From Distichodus sexfasciatus (Eukaryota > Chordata > Actinopteri > Characiformes > Distichodontidae), in contig JAVGVS010000005.1 of NCBI GenBank assembly GCA_032718565.1, positions 1,708,501 to 1,772,500 on the forward strand: a stretch of DNA of 64,000 bases, in the 5' to 3' direction. The first letter of the stretch is position 1. Every line of letters starts with the position of its first letter. This document shows positions 12,644-24,100 of the stretch, in pieces. The notes beneath the pieces were generated by a model, which had not been told where the DNA came from, did no database searches, and worked only from the letters and a program-made list of their open reading frames with translations. The translations under genes and the position numbers were made by a program.

Positions 12644-13949
12644 CTGGGGAAAAAAAAACAAACAGAGGGCAGTAAGCAGGCGATAATTCAGAGCAAGTCA
12701 TACTTTACACATTTGAGTATCGTTGTTTCGATTCTTTCTCTCGTTGGAACAATGCGTGCAAAGGCACAAGCCTCGGAATGTAGGGAAAATCAAAGAGAAT
12801 TGCTTAAAAGTAACAACACCAGATCTGTGAAACTTCCTTGCAACTTCAAAAGGGATTTAGTGAAAGAGCACAGATGGGGTGTGCCAGCAGGAGTTACTGT
12901 CACGCTACGGGACGAGACGTCGCCACGTCGCCTCTCCCATCATCCTGTTACTGCGCTGGCATGGTGCTAATAGCACAAAGCGCAGTGCCAGGCCTCGTGG
13001 GCATATATTTTTTTTGGTTTTGTTTTGATGACGTGCCCTTCACATGGTGTGCAGGAGTGCAGTTTTCTCAAGACATGTTCTCCCTCTGGTTCTGATTTCA
13101 GATTCAAGCCGACGATTTCACAGACAAAGGGCCAAACAGAGCCAAACTTTTTGGATCCATCCACAAACAGCAGGTTAGGAAGTGGGGGAGTTTATTGGAA
13201 CAAGACCATTTGTGAACCTTGAGACCACATATCAGTCACAGAAGCATGTCAGTAACAAATAACATGTGAAGAACACAAAGGGCCTCATTCACCAACTATT
13301 CTTAAGAAGAGATTTGTTTTGTAAAATGCAGTTTTCACAAAGATTGTGACATTCTGCAAAGGTTATAAAGAAGCTGATAAGCAACAAAGTACTTATTTGC
13401 TATTATTAAATTAGACATTTCATGCATTTGAATTTGAATTCTAATTTGATCAAAACGAAAAATACTTGACTTTCCTTCAGTTCCTACCTGTTTAAGATGA
13501 TGTGATGCACGAATTATAGAAATTAAACAGTATTTCAGACTAATTTCAATAAGGATCACCACTATCAGAAAAAAGTGTAACCCAAGCTTATAGCGAAAAT
13601 AAACCCTACAGCAGCTGTCAATTCAAACAAATCATCTTAAGTATATATGTGTAAATATAGCAATTTAGTAATAATTATTACTATTCTGTACGTTAAGGTT
13701 TACAAACTGCCATTAAATCTTAGCATAAAAATCTCAAAATTCTCCAATTGGTTATTAAGTTGCGCAGACAATATCCAAAGACGCGTCTCGTAAAAGAAAG
13801 TTAATCAAGTTGCATCCTCTTTCCAATACTTTTAAAGCACTTTTCATAATTGTGACAGCCGAGAAACACTTCAGAGGCGAGATGCATTTCCTGTTCAAAG
13901 TCCCTGCCGCCACCTGGTACACAAAGAACTATTTAGCAGACAGCTCTTC
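12644..13949. other. ednra 5' intron / upstream flank
   Basis: This probably lies within the first, untranslated-region intron. No coding similarity or clear repeat ends were seen. A local GC-rich patch at about 12900-12970 contains several CpG. Confidence 0.5.
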
Positions 13950-14520
13950 AAGTAGCATCACAGTTTAGCATCAGCCCGGCACTACAGGGAACCATGACAG
14001 CCCGTAAACTGCTTCGCTTATGAATTATAAATGGCTCCTGGTTTTTCTACCTACCGATTCCTTAAACGTCTGCCTTCCCTTGGATCCTGTCACTCAGTCA
14101 GTCAGCGAGTTTCGTGGGGCGAACTTTGGGCTGGAGCCCCCCAGACATCTGCGCGGCATCACATGAGTAATTAAGCAACTATCAAAGTGGAGAAAGGTCC
14201 CACTTGGGTTGCCACCGCGCACCGAGGCTGCTGTGAGGCGCTGTGCGTTGTGTCTTCAGTTTTTCCTGTGGAGAGTTGTTGTGTGTGTGTGTGTGTGTGC
14301 ATGTGTGTGTAAGAGTGCACTTGGACTGGGTGGGATTGCAATTCTTCACCTCCCCCACCAGCCGGGAGGGGGGCCCCAGAGGAAACAGTCGCAGTTCTCG
14401 GCGGCGAGGCGCAGCCTGTCGTTCCTGTCTGCTGCCGCCGCCGCTGATGTGCGCTGGAGATTTGCAGCAGGAGGAACTACGCTGCCCTTCACTGGGCTTT
14501 TCCCAGCTCACACCCCCACT
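13950..14520 (-). promoter_or_regulatory. ednra: Putative ednra promoter / non-coding first exon region
   Basis: The acceptor at 12643 implies an upstream exon. This is the first GC- and CpG-richer block upstream, with CpG clusters at 14105-14160 and 14383-14455, and it interrupts AT-rich flank. A minus-strand donor-like GTAGGTAG lies at about 14050-14057. A TG microsatellite (14279-14310) splits the block. No TATA box is obvious. The exact exon and start site cannot be fixed without transcripts. Confidence 0.4.
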
Positions 14521-14639
14521 TCTTCATCTCCATCTTTTTCCTTTCTCCCACTTCTCCCCCTTCAACTTTCCCTTTCCGCTTGAGAGCCTTTTCTCACTTC
14601 ATTCCACATCTCCCAGATGTGGTGACCAGTGTTGAATAT

Positions 14640-16380
14640 GAATAAAAGGAAATGGCGTTTAGTCACTTTGCTGCCTTTTTGCACGAGTTAGTTTTAAAAA
14701 GAAGCGGAAATTTACATGATTTACTCCGTCTTTTAACAATCATTATTTTACTGTACGTTATTTGCACTTTTTACAGCTGTTTTTACTCAAGTCCTATTAA
14801 AATAGAATAAAAAATATAGTTGTTCATTTGTTTATACTAGTTTAGATTATTCTTATTTTACTTTTAATTTGCACATTTAGATTTGTTTTTCACGTTTGTA
14901 GTATTTTCATTTAATATGGTTTCTTTTTTACTGAATGTAATATTTACATCTTTACTTGATGTAACATTTGCCCCTTTTATCTAAGTACTTTTACCTTACT
15001 CACGTATCATTTTATGCTTAGCCTATAACGTTTATTTTCTTTTATTTTAAATTATTCTCATTTGACTTCTGTACCGAAGAACCACCGTGTATGAAAGTGC
15101 TATACAAATAAACTTTCCCTGCTACTCCACAATCCTACGCTAAGAACATCAGAGATAACATCTAGCAAGCATCAATACAATATCAAAAAAAGACTTGAAC
15201 TGCAAAACTTTCCTCCCAAAATTGCCATGCTGTGGGGCGGAAAATCACGTCCGCGTGTTCTCATGGATCGTGTGAACACGGAGCCAACATACATGATCTG
15301 GCACCGATCCCACTTTTGACAAACCCCTCTTTCTGCTGTATTATTCAATGTTTATGCTCTTAATTTACATTTTTATTAAATTAAATTATTTACCAGATTT
15401 GTACTTTTAGTTTAATTTCTTTACTTTTGAAAATTCTATTTTTTTAATTTATTTTTTGCTTAGTCTATATAAAATTTGTACTTAAACTATATGCAAAATT
15501 TGGAACTATTTTATTGAGCTATGTTTTTCTTTACTCATGGATTATTCTGTAATTGTGCTATTACTTTACTTCTTTTCTATCTTTTTCTTCTATTTTAAAT
15601 AATTCTTATTTTACTATACTGACACTTTTAGTTTAGTTTCTTTTACTTCACTTTTGTTCTTCACAAGTTTCTATTACTCCACTACATGCAATGCTCACAC
15701 TTTTATCCTGTCCTCCTGGATCATGTGAACATGATCTGGCGCCGATCCCATTTTTTTTAAAGTTTCTCCTTTCCACTCAACGCCACTCCTTGTTTGTAGA
15801 GCAGGCTGAAGGTATTTCCACTAAGTCAGTCTGAGCTCATGTTAAGTAGACTGCAGTCAGGCTAATGCAGCAGCATACCTTCTTCACAGCCTCACTGTCC
15901 ATTACTGCTCGGGAAGTGGACTCAGCATCGATAACGAGAGGTATAAGTGCAGGGAAGAGGCTCGGGGCAGAGCTAACAGAGCTGAGGCAGCAGCGCTAGC
16001 TTTAACCAGAGCCATGTTTATCACCGGGCCTGGTGTTTTTCAGAGGGACACGCCTTCCTAAACGTGTTGTTGTGCATGTTGAGGTCGGGCTGGGCAGTTT
16101 CAGCTGAGCTCAACTCAGTTCAGCACAGGATGCTCCATTACCTCTGATTTATTTATGAGGGCTGAAATGAGCACTTAGGCGGCTTCTCTGCTAACGTGAG
16201 GGGAAAGTTTCTTTCTCCACATCGTAGATCTACGTTATAATCAGACAGCTGTAAGAGATGCACAGGTATGAAAATACAGGAAAAATGAGCCAATAAAACA
16301 CTCATATTGGAAGTGTAGGGGACTACATGGTTTACGAGAGGAAAGAGGTCGGGTTAATAAACATGGGGGAGAATCTCTGT
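14640..16380. other. AT-rich upstream flank with LINE-tail debris
   Basis: T-rich sequence (14.64-15.7 kb) with many TTTACTTTT-like runs. Near 15095-15113 the phrase AAAGTGCTATACAAATAAA matches the kind of 3' tail seen in fish L2-type LINEs and SINEs that borrow it. TGTGAACA and CATGATCTGG(C/T)(A/G)CCGATCCCA phrases occur twice (about 15270-15315 and 15724-15750), an imperfect dispersed duplication. No gene was recognised. Confidence 0.5.
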
Positions 16381-17071
16381 TCTCCTTCTTCTTCTTCTTC
16401 TTCTTCTTCTTCTTCTTCTTCTTCGTCTTCTTCTGCTTTCTTTCTTTATCTCCCTCTTCAGTTTATTCCTGTTTGTCTTTCCTGCATGTCTCTCTTCCTA
16501 ACTCTCTTCCCACCCTCCCTCTTGTCATCTTCATTTTCCTTTCTTTCTTTCTTTCTTTCTTTCTTTTTGTGTCTCCCTCTCTTTCTTTCTGTATCTCTTT
16601 CTCTTTGCTCTTTCCTTCTCTTTTCCTTCCTTGCATTTTTCTTCCTCTTTCTCTCTCTCTGACCTCAGGCCTGTCCATCTCTCTCTGTCTACCTTCCCTA
16701 CTCCCCCCCACACACCTCTCCTCCTCCTCTTCTTCATCTTCACCTTCTTCCTTTCCTTCTGCTTTCTTTCTTCGTATTCCTCTCTATTTCTTTCTTTCGT
16801 GAACCTCTGTCTTTCTTTCTAACTCCCTTCCCACCCTCTCTCATCTCTCCTTCATTTTTTCTTTCTTTGCATTGAACTCTTGTTCTCTTTTCGCTCTCTC
16901 AGTATCTGTGTATTTCCCCGTCTCTCTTTCTGTATCTCTGTCTCTCTCAGTCTGCCTGTATGACAGTCTCTCTATCATTCTTCCCCTCATTTCTTTTCTG
17001 CCTACTCTCTTTCTTCTTCTTCTTCTTCTTCTTCTTCTTCTTCTTCTTCTTCTTCTTCTTCTTCTTCTTCT

Positions 17072-17120
<49 letters not shown>

Positions 17121-17160
17121 TTCTCTCTGCATGTCTGCCTTTCTCTCTCCTACCCCCTCA
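16381..17160. repeat. 780-bp polypyrimidine tract with TTC, TTTC and TC microsatellites
   Basis: The + strand is almost entirely C and T. It contains (TTC)n at about 16384-16433, (TTTC)n near 16540-16566, a long (TTC)n at 17011-17076 and (TC)n at 17074-17116. The serine- and leucine-rich or lysine/arginine-rich open frames here are microsatellite translations. Confidence 0.95.
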
Positions 17161-18820
17161 AGTGAAACTTGTTTTACACCATCCTGAATGGTTAGCCTTT
17201 GAGCCTTTTCTTCCAGAGAATCCCCCTCTTCCTTTATTTTATTTTCTCAATTTTTGAATGTGCGTCATTTGGGCGCTGTTCACATCTGTTACTAAACAAA
17301 GCTCTTCCCCTTTATCTCATTTGTCCAATTATATCTTCTAATAAGTTATAACAATACACATTGTATGCAGCAGAATTGCCTCGTCTTCATGAAAAATAAA
17401 AGGGATTCTCCAGGTTCTTTTTAAGATGCTTCCAGTGATGAGAGATTAAACGCAGCTCTTCAGCTTGCGGCTAAACACTGAAACGATTACGCGCTACAGG
17501 CTCCAAGATGACCCCGATAAACAACAACACAACATGGCATCGGGAGAGAAATTTATCCGCGTAACACGAAATGTGAACCATTTTGCTATGATCCACTCCA
17601 GTAGCTAAACGGGCTTCTTAATATACGAATTGTGACTTAATTGGGTAATGCTAATATTTACAGCCATTTAATTTTAAAACGATTGTGTTTTCTTTAATTG
17701 TAACCATGAATATATAATAGCTCCTGAATAAGTCATGGTCAACAGTGGCATATGTTTTATTCATCAGCATGTGATTTGCTGACTGGATCTTTTTTTTCTA
17801 TCTTGCAAAGTCCCTCAACTCTGCCAGCAGTTCTAGAGACGCACCAACTTTTGGAGGCTGGGGAGGGCGTCAGCGGCGGCGGCGGCAGAGGCGCTAGTTG
17901 AGTTTGGAGTCTTTGTTAATCAAGCCATTAATATATAAAATGATAAAACCTTTACCTGCTCCCAGTTGTTTTGGGCTTTCATGTTGTTATGCTGTTGTTG
18001 TTTGGGCTCTTCATCTGGTATTAATGCCATTCTGTCTGAACTCAAAGATGGCAGCCTGCCTGGCAATTCATATGCTTGTTCTCTGATGGCATCTGTTGAA
18101 ATGTGCTCCCTGCATATTGGTACATACCCTCTGGGAAAAAAGCAAGAGTTGAAACCTCTGACTGAGAGGGGTGTAAGCGGTTTCTTAACTGGGGCACTCT
18201 GCTTCAAAAAGGGGGATCGGGGAGTGGAGGTGGGGTGGAAGCGAAGGACCATTTTGATTGTCTGACTGCTCGCTCTCAGCGCTCGTTTGCTGGGTTATAA
18301 TTAGCAGTGTGCAGAGAACAGTCAGTAATCCGCGATATATAGGCCTTGCGCGGCTTGTTCCACATGTGCCACTTCAGGGCTGCGTGTGCCAGTTATATCT
18401 GAGGACAGTTGGGAAGTCCCTGCTTTTCTGGGGGAAAAGGGCACAAAGGGCACAAAGGGCAGAAAGAAGGATATTTATAAATGAGAGCAGCGGAACAGCC
18501 AAATGCTATGTATAGCGACTAGAGAATTCAACCGCATGTCCTCCTTGAGGAAATCAGGGATTTGGAAGATGATTTGGATGGTCATTATAGGAAGACCTTT
18601 TATGTTTTTAATTGTATTCTTAAAATTGTTTAATTGGAATCAATAGACGTATACATCTTAACATAGATGTCTTATAAGCAATGCACACTGTATGGAAAAT
18701 GCTTATAGTTTAACTTGTATGGACATTTTTTATTTCACTTCAATGTAATTTATTTGCTCAACTTTACTTAAAGTCATTCTCTTTTTGTTCCTTTCTTTTT
18801 GCCTTTCTGTCTTTCATTCT
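17161..18820. other. Upstream flank with CNE-like block
   Basis: No gene was seen. 17.86-17.90 kb has a short GGC-repeat (GGCGGCGGCGG). 17.96-18.5 kb has balanced base composition and unbroken non-repetitive sequence with a GCACAAAGG duplication at about 18447-18466, resembling a conserved non-coding element. Confidence 0.4.
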
Positions 18821-18823
18821 CCT

Positions 18824-18824
<1 letters not shown>

Positions 18825-18866
<42 letters not shown>
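18825..18866. repeat. (CT)n microsatellite
   Basis: About 20 CT units followed by CAGG. It mimics a splice acceptor on the + strand, but no exon follows. Confidence 0.9.
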
Positions 18867-18867
<1 letters not shown>

Positions 18868-20877
18868 GTCTCTGGTTTTCCCTTTTCATACACAAGGAGC
18901 CATCTTCCGAAAGGGTCGGACTTGAGAGTGTTTTCAACCAGAAACTTTCCCACTGCTGAAATGATGATCATAAAACAGAAAAAGTGGAAAAACATTATGA
19001 CGATGCTTCAGTCATGTTACTGCCCTTCCTCAAATTCAGCAAAGCTCTGTCAGCCACTTCTCCCAGAGCTGAAGTGGAGATGAGATGTAACTTCCATTAG
19101 TATGCGCTCCCATCGCTTCATTCAGCGATCAGATGGGGAGTGTCAAAGGTCATGAGAAGCTTTGTGGTTATCTCTTCTACAAAGAAAGGGGAGATTACAC
19201 TCAAGAAGACAGACTCCTATGTTTATCTGTTTAGCAAGTGTAGTTTGGAATAAATAAAGCAGGACCTATAATATCTTTCGCAGTTATGAACTGAAATAAA
19301 GTGAAGTTGAAAGCTTTAGGAGATTTAGAAGTGCTAATACTGCCCACTGGAGTTGTACATTTAAATGTGGATATGAATTTGGCAGATATTTGTAGCATAT
19401 TTGTGACATATGTGTAGCTCAGACTCACTCACATATGTGTTACATAATCATATTCACACACTTAACAGGGTCTGCGAGTTGGAATAAACTAATCCATATG
19501 AGAAACATGAACACATTGTAAATTGTTGGCACAATAACACTTTGATTCCCAACTTCAAACCTTTCACAGCCCTGCCAGCCTCTTAAAGTTTGTCTGACTG
19601 ATAGCGGGAAAGTAATTAGGCTCGACACACATTCCTGCAGCGCTCCATCCTCCTGTCAGACCCGATCCGCGCTGCCGCTGATAAAGGGGCAGAGCACATG
19701 ACCATATCTGGAGCGCGATATCTGCGTCATTCCTAAAGCAAACACTGAACAGACACCTCGGGCTCGAACAGCTCACATCTTACGGGAAATTATTTCTGAA
19801 GAAGTCTAACCTATACAGGCATCAAGCGCATACCGGACGGTAAAAACTGTTTGTTACAGTGTTTTGGCAAGAAAACTTAGTAAAACAGACTGAGTCATCT
19901 GGGAGTTGGGGTCCCTTTTTGGGAAACGTCTGATTTCATAGTTCATAGTTCATACTTCACAGTTAATCATGAATAGTTCATAGCTTTTGCTTCAACAGTT
20001 AATCTCTTTACAGTGAAAGCAGGGGAAAGATCATTAGGAACATGTGAAACAACTAATTAATAAAGTTAATTGATGAATATTTGTCAAGAAGTTGACGTCT
20101 GGACCCCTTTCGTGACCCCTGCTAACATTTCTCCATTAGGACACCGCACTGTTGAGACTTCTTTCAAACCATTGCAAAGCTGGTTGGTAAACACTAGCAA
20201 ACAGATTTGCTAACTTTTTCGACCACTGACCCCAGACGGCATTTCAACATCTTCCATTGCAACTGTTGCTCAAAGCAAGACGAGTTCTGACGCCCTCAGT
20301 AGTCACTGTCCAGTGGAGGAAAAGAACTTTACTCTGACCAAGACATACCCAAAAGTGGATTGATTATTCTGTTCTTACTGACGCATCTGCTGACCATTAG
20401 AAAACGACCCTAGAATGTAGCTGCTTGGCCCCAGCTTGGACAGCAGAAGCATCTAAACTGCCTGAGCAGACAGACGGCAGAGAGAATACAGGAGATGGAG
20501 GTTTACACAGGAAGCTTTCATCTGCTTCATCCGTCTGCATCTGGTTAATGCCGAGCAACATTTCCACTCAGAAAAACACATATTTGCAAGCAGGAGGGAG
20601 GTTCAAGCGAGGAGAACAGAAGAGAAAACAGCTTTTTGGCATTTTAGCTTCGCAGGAATTTGGTAATTGGGCATTTTTGGTACACACATTGTATGATCAT
20701 GGCTTGGAAAAACAGCATGTTGTCCTGAAAACCATAAATACCATAAATGACTGTTTTGAACATTACAATGAACACAATAAATGTGTTTTTAACTTAGATT
20801 TTTTTTTATTTGCGGAATACAATCATCCAAACAATATCCAACATGTGACCCTGTCCCTGATCAGACACTTTCAGATT
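18867..20877. other. Intergenic, no gene seen
   Basis: No recognisable coding sequence. A short TTCATAG-type tandem lies at 19937-19984. A GC-richer, repeat-free stretch at 19560-19770, with GATA-like and CCATATCTGG sites, is a possible regulatory element. Confidence 0.4.
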
Positions 20878-20878
20878 A

Positions 20879-21101
20879 AGTGAGTGATTATTTTTCAATG
20901 TACACAGTGCACCACAACGAAATGTGACCTCTACATTTGACCCATCCGTAAAGGAGCAGTGGGCAGCTGATGTGCAGTGCCCAGTGGGCAGTGATTGGGG
21001 ATGGTACCTTGAGTAACTCAGTGGTACTTTTATCCGTCCGGGATTCGATCCGGTGACCTTCCAATCACAGGGCTGACTGACTGTTACGCTACCAACTGCC
21101 C
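20879..21101 (-). mobile_element. SINE family 1 copy
   Basis: A tRNA-derived SINE with its head at the right end (complement of ACCAACTGCCC) and the tail complement AGTGAGTGATTATTT at the left. The body includes the shared GAAATGTGACCTCTACATTT and GGAGCAGTGGGCAGCTGA phrases found in the other copies. Confidence 0.85.
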
Positions 21102-24100
21102 AATATTGTATTGAACTAACAATTTAAAGTAAGACACACACACTAGATACAAGGCTCATATTTCATTCACAAAAAAGTTTTGCCGGGTTAATATTGGGTC
21201 GAGTCTGTCTTATTTCTGTTTGACACATCAGATGCTTGGAATGGGTCCGACACGGACAATAAACACTGCGAAAATTGGATGTACAAAAATCACATTGCCA
21301 GCACAACATGCTGACTTGATTGAGGAACAAAAATGGGGTACAATATCCAAAAATTAAAACAGAAAAAGTCTCTCTTCTAAGCACAAAAACACCTATAGCC
21401 AGACAGGGAACAAAACGCCTTAACCAGTGAATGAACTGATAGGATCTGTTGGAATGAAGAAAAAACTACATTTTTGTAGATTTTAGAGGAAATTGAAAAA
21501 AGCTGTCCTAAGGAGACACATTTTTAATTTTTGTCTGAGTACTCATAGTGAAAAATTATTACAATCTAAGGATCTTAGTCTCATTTATTTTAAATTGCTT
21601 GGTGTATCACAGTCAAGTCATCAGCAGGTGTCTAGACCAAAATTGTGCACCTCCTATAGCTACCGCCTCAAAACTAAACGAGGGCCAAATGAGTATAATC
21701 AGCAGACTGGGGCTCGGCCCTCTGTATAAACAAACTAAAGGCCTCTCGTATTTTATATTCCTGTGCCACTATTTCCTTTCCTGTGGGGATCTGCTCAGGC
21801 ATCATACCCAGCTGCTTCCCATGTGTATGCCACTGCTGGTCAAGGTTTTTTTTTTAGACCTAAAACATTTTATTCACAAACAGTAAACAGCACAGCTTTA
21901 GTCTTTGATGCTTACCACATGGACGATTAGTCTGGAATCATTAGAGACCTTTTATAAAAGACTTCAATGTCTTTATCAGCCCTCAGCGCTTTTTAATTAA
22001 AACGCTGAGCATTTATAAGATTTAAGAGTTTTAAGAGCTCTGATCGGCTCTTTCCCAAAATTGTACAAAGATGACACCACGGAGAGTTTTACCCAAGCGC
22101 GGGAAGCTTTCTTTCCCTCACAACCTTGTTGCGCTATGTCTGCTCGGACTGCGTGTTGTTGTAAGGAAATTCTAAGACTCCAAGGAAAACACAATATATA
22201 TGTATCGGGTTGCTGAACTCTCGCCTGAAATTAATGGGCCCTTAGACAGTTGTGACATTATAAGAGTTTCTCTGGGCCAGTTTAAACAGTTCTGAGGCAA
22301 TTGTATGTAGCAGTGAAAGGTAGAGGAAATATTTGAGGAGTGAAAATGAGCTTTTTATTACTGTATCAGTCATGATACTTGAAAAAAGTGGGACCATTTA
22401 AGGTGGATTTTCTGAAATTCATTATCCTCTTTAGCTGTTGCAGAATTTTCCATGTACGCTCCTGTGTCAACCGCAGCGGATTTTAGACCAGGTTTAACTC
22501 TTCAGTTGCATTTCAAATAAGAGTCTTAAGTGGGAGACCATATTTATTTGTGTAAATTCAGTTGTATTACATTCAACGTCAGATGCTGAGAAAAATGTTC
22601 ACAGTAAAGAAATATGTCCTCTGAGGAAGATCTAACTGAATCTAAAGTTTTTTTAGGACTGTTGAACTCCAGATAAATTGTCAATCAACTGGATTAATGA
22701 TGCACAGAATTTACATCAATTCTGTGTAAATAATGTATATAATGAGAGCACCAAGCACAGATCAGAGTTATGCCCAAAACACTATGCCAACACTAAATGA
22801 CCAGATGGACGGATGAATAGATAAACAGGTTGATATTCTTTCTGCTGGCATTCGTCTATAGGTCAGCTAGAGTAAATTCAAGCACTGCACCTGTGCTGCA
22901 GAAAATTAAATGCCAAAAAATTGTAGAAAAATAAAGACAGAGAAAAGCATCAAGAACAATGTGTCTGTTTAAAATTCAGTACATGATGTTTCTTTTTACT
23001 TTTACTAAATATAGAGTAAATAGAACCTATTTAAACATTTGTTTTTAAGGGAAAATCTTGGGAAGTTTTTAAATAAATTTTCCAGATAAATGTCCATTCA
23101 GTTAAGGTAGTAAGGACCATATAACAGATTACACTCCAGACTGCCAGACCTTTGAACTTTTGACCTCTGACCAGGGGGGGTGGAGGTCTGTAACCTCATC
23201 ACCAGCGTGCACCTCCTCAACTAATCACCAAATGGGGATTTAACGGCAGGAGAAGAGTGGTAAGAGACTGTTTAGACTAAAAGACTCAAGTGTCAGATAA
23301 CAAAGCAAATGTGTAAGAAGTGACACAAACTTAAGTAGCTGTTTAAAAAACTCATTCAGATAACATGCTTTAGTGAAAACGGTTTTTAGAGTTTATCAAA
23401 ATCATACTCAAAATAATAAAAAAAATCTGTTATTCTTATTTTCAAAAATTAAAAAAGCTGAATAAGAAGCATACACAAACTTTCAAACAGACTCTCCCTG
23501 TACAAAGCTGAGAGAACATGTTTATTTTGCCATCTGACCATACACAGGGTGTGTAGCGTTATCTCAGAACCAACTGAAAATCAGCCGAACCGAGGTCCTC
23601 CCTTATAGGAAGCACTCAGCATCAAAGGCCTGGTGGCGGATTCTGAGGGGTCAGAGTTGGTCAGTAGCAGCGTGTGTGTGGAGGAGACATGCGTGACTGA
23701 GCGTAGCTTTATACTGAAAGCACTGATCCCTCACTGCTGCTCTGGCTGGGTGTGTTTCCTTCTCCTGGGTGGTCATTAACACAGCTGATTTGCAGTATTA
23801 AAGCGTGAACAGCAGCAAAACCACAGGACTTTATTTAAACAGTGCACCTTCATGAAGTTAAAATTGCCTGCTTGCATAAAACTTCCTTATTGAAGTATAA
23901 GGGAAGTGTAACATGCACAGTAGATTGATTTATTATTTATCAAAATTGACTGATGATCTTAGACTGTTCACTTTATACCTTTACATGTTTTACATCATTT
24001 TGACAGCTTTGTTCGAAACGTGCAGGATTAATGAGTGAACTGTCCAGATCAGTAAATCAAATCTCTCAAACACACACACACACATACAAGGTTGCATCTT

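Noticed and set aside
16327..17187. Long open frames rich in Ser/Leu/Phe or Lys/Arg/Glu
   Set aside because: They are translations of TTC, TTTC and TC microsatellites.
18799..19083. Possible + strand exon after a CT-run ending in CAG
   Set aside because: The acceptor-like sequence is simply the end of a CT microsatellite. The frame has no family similarity and no matching donor.
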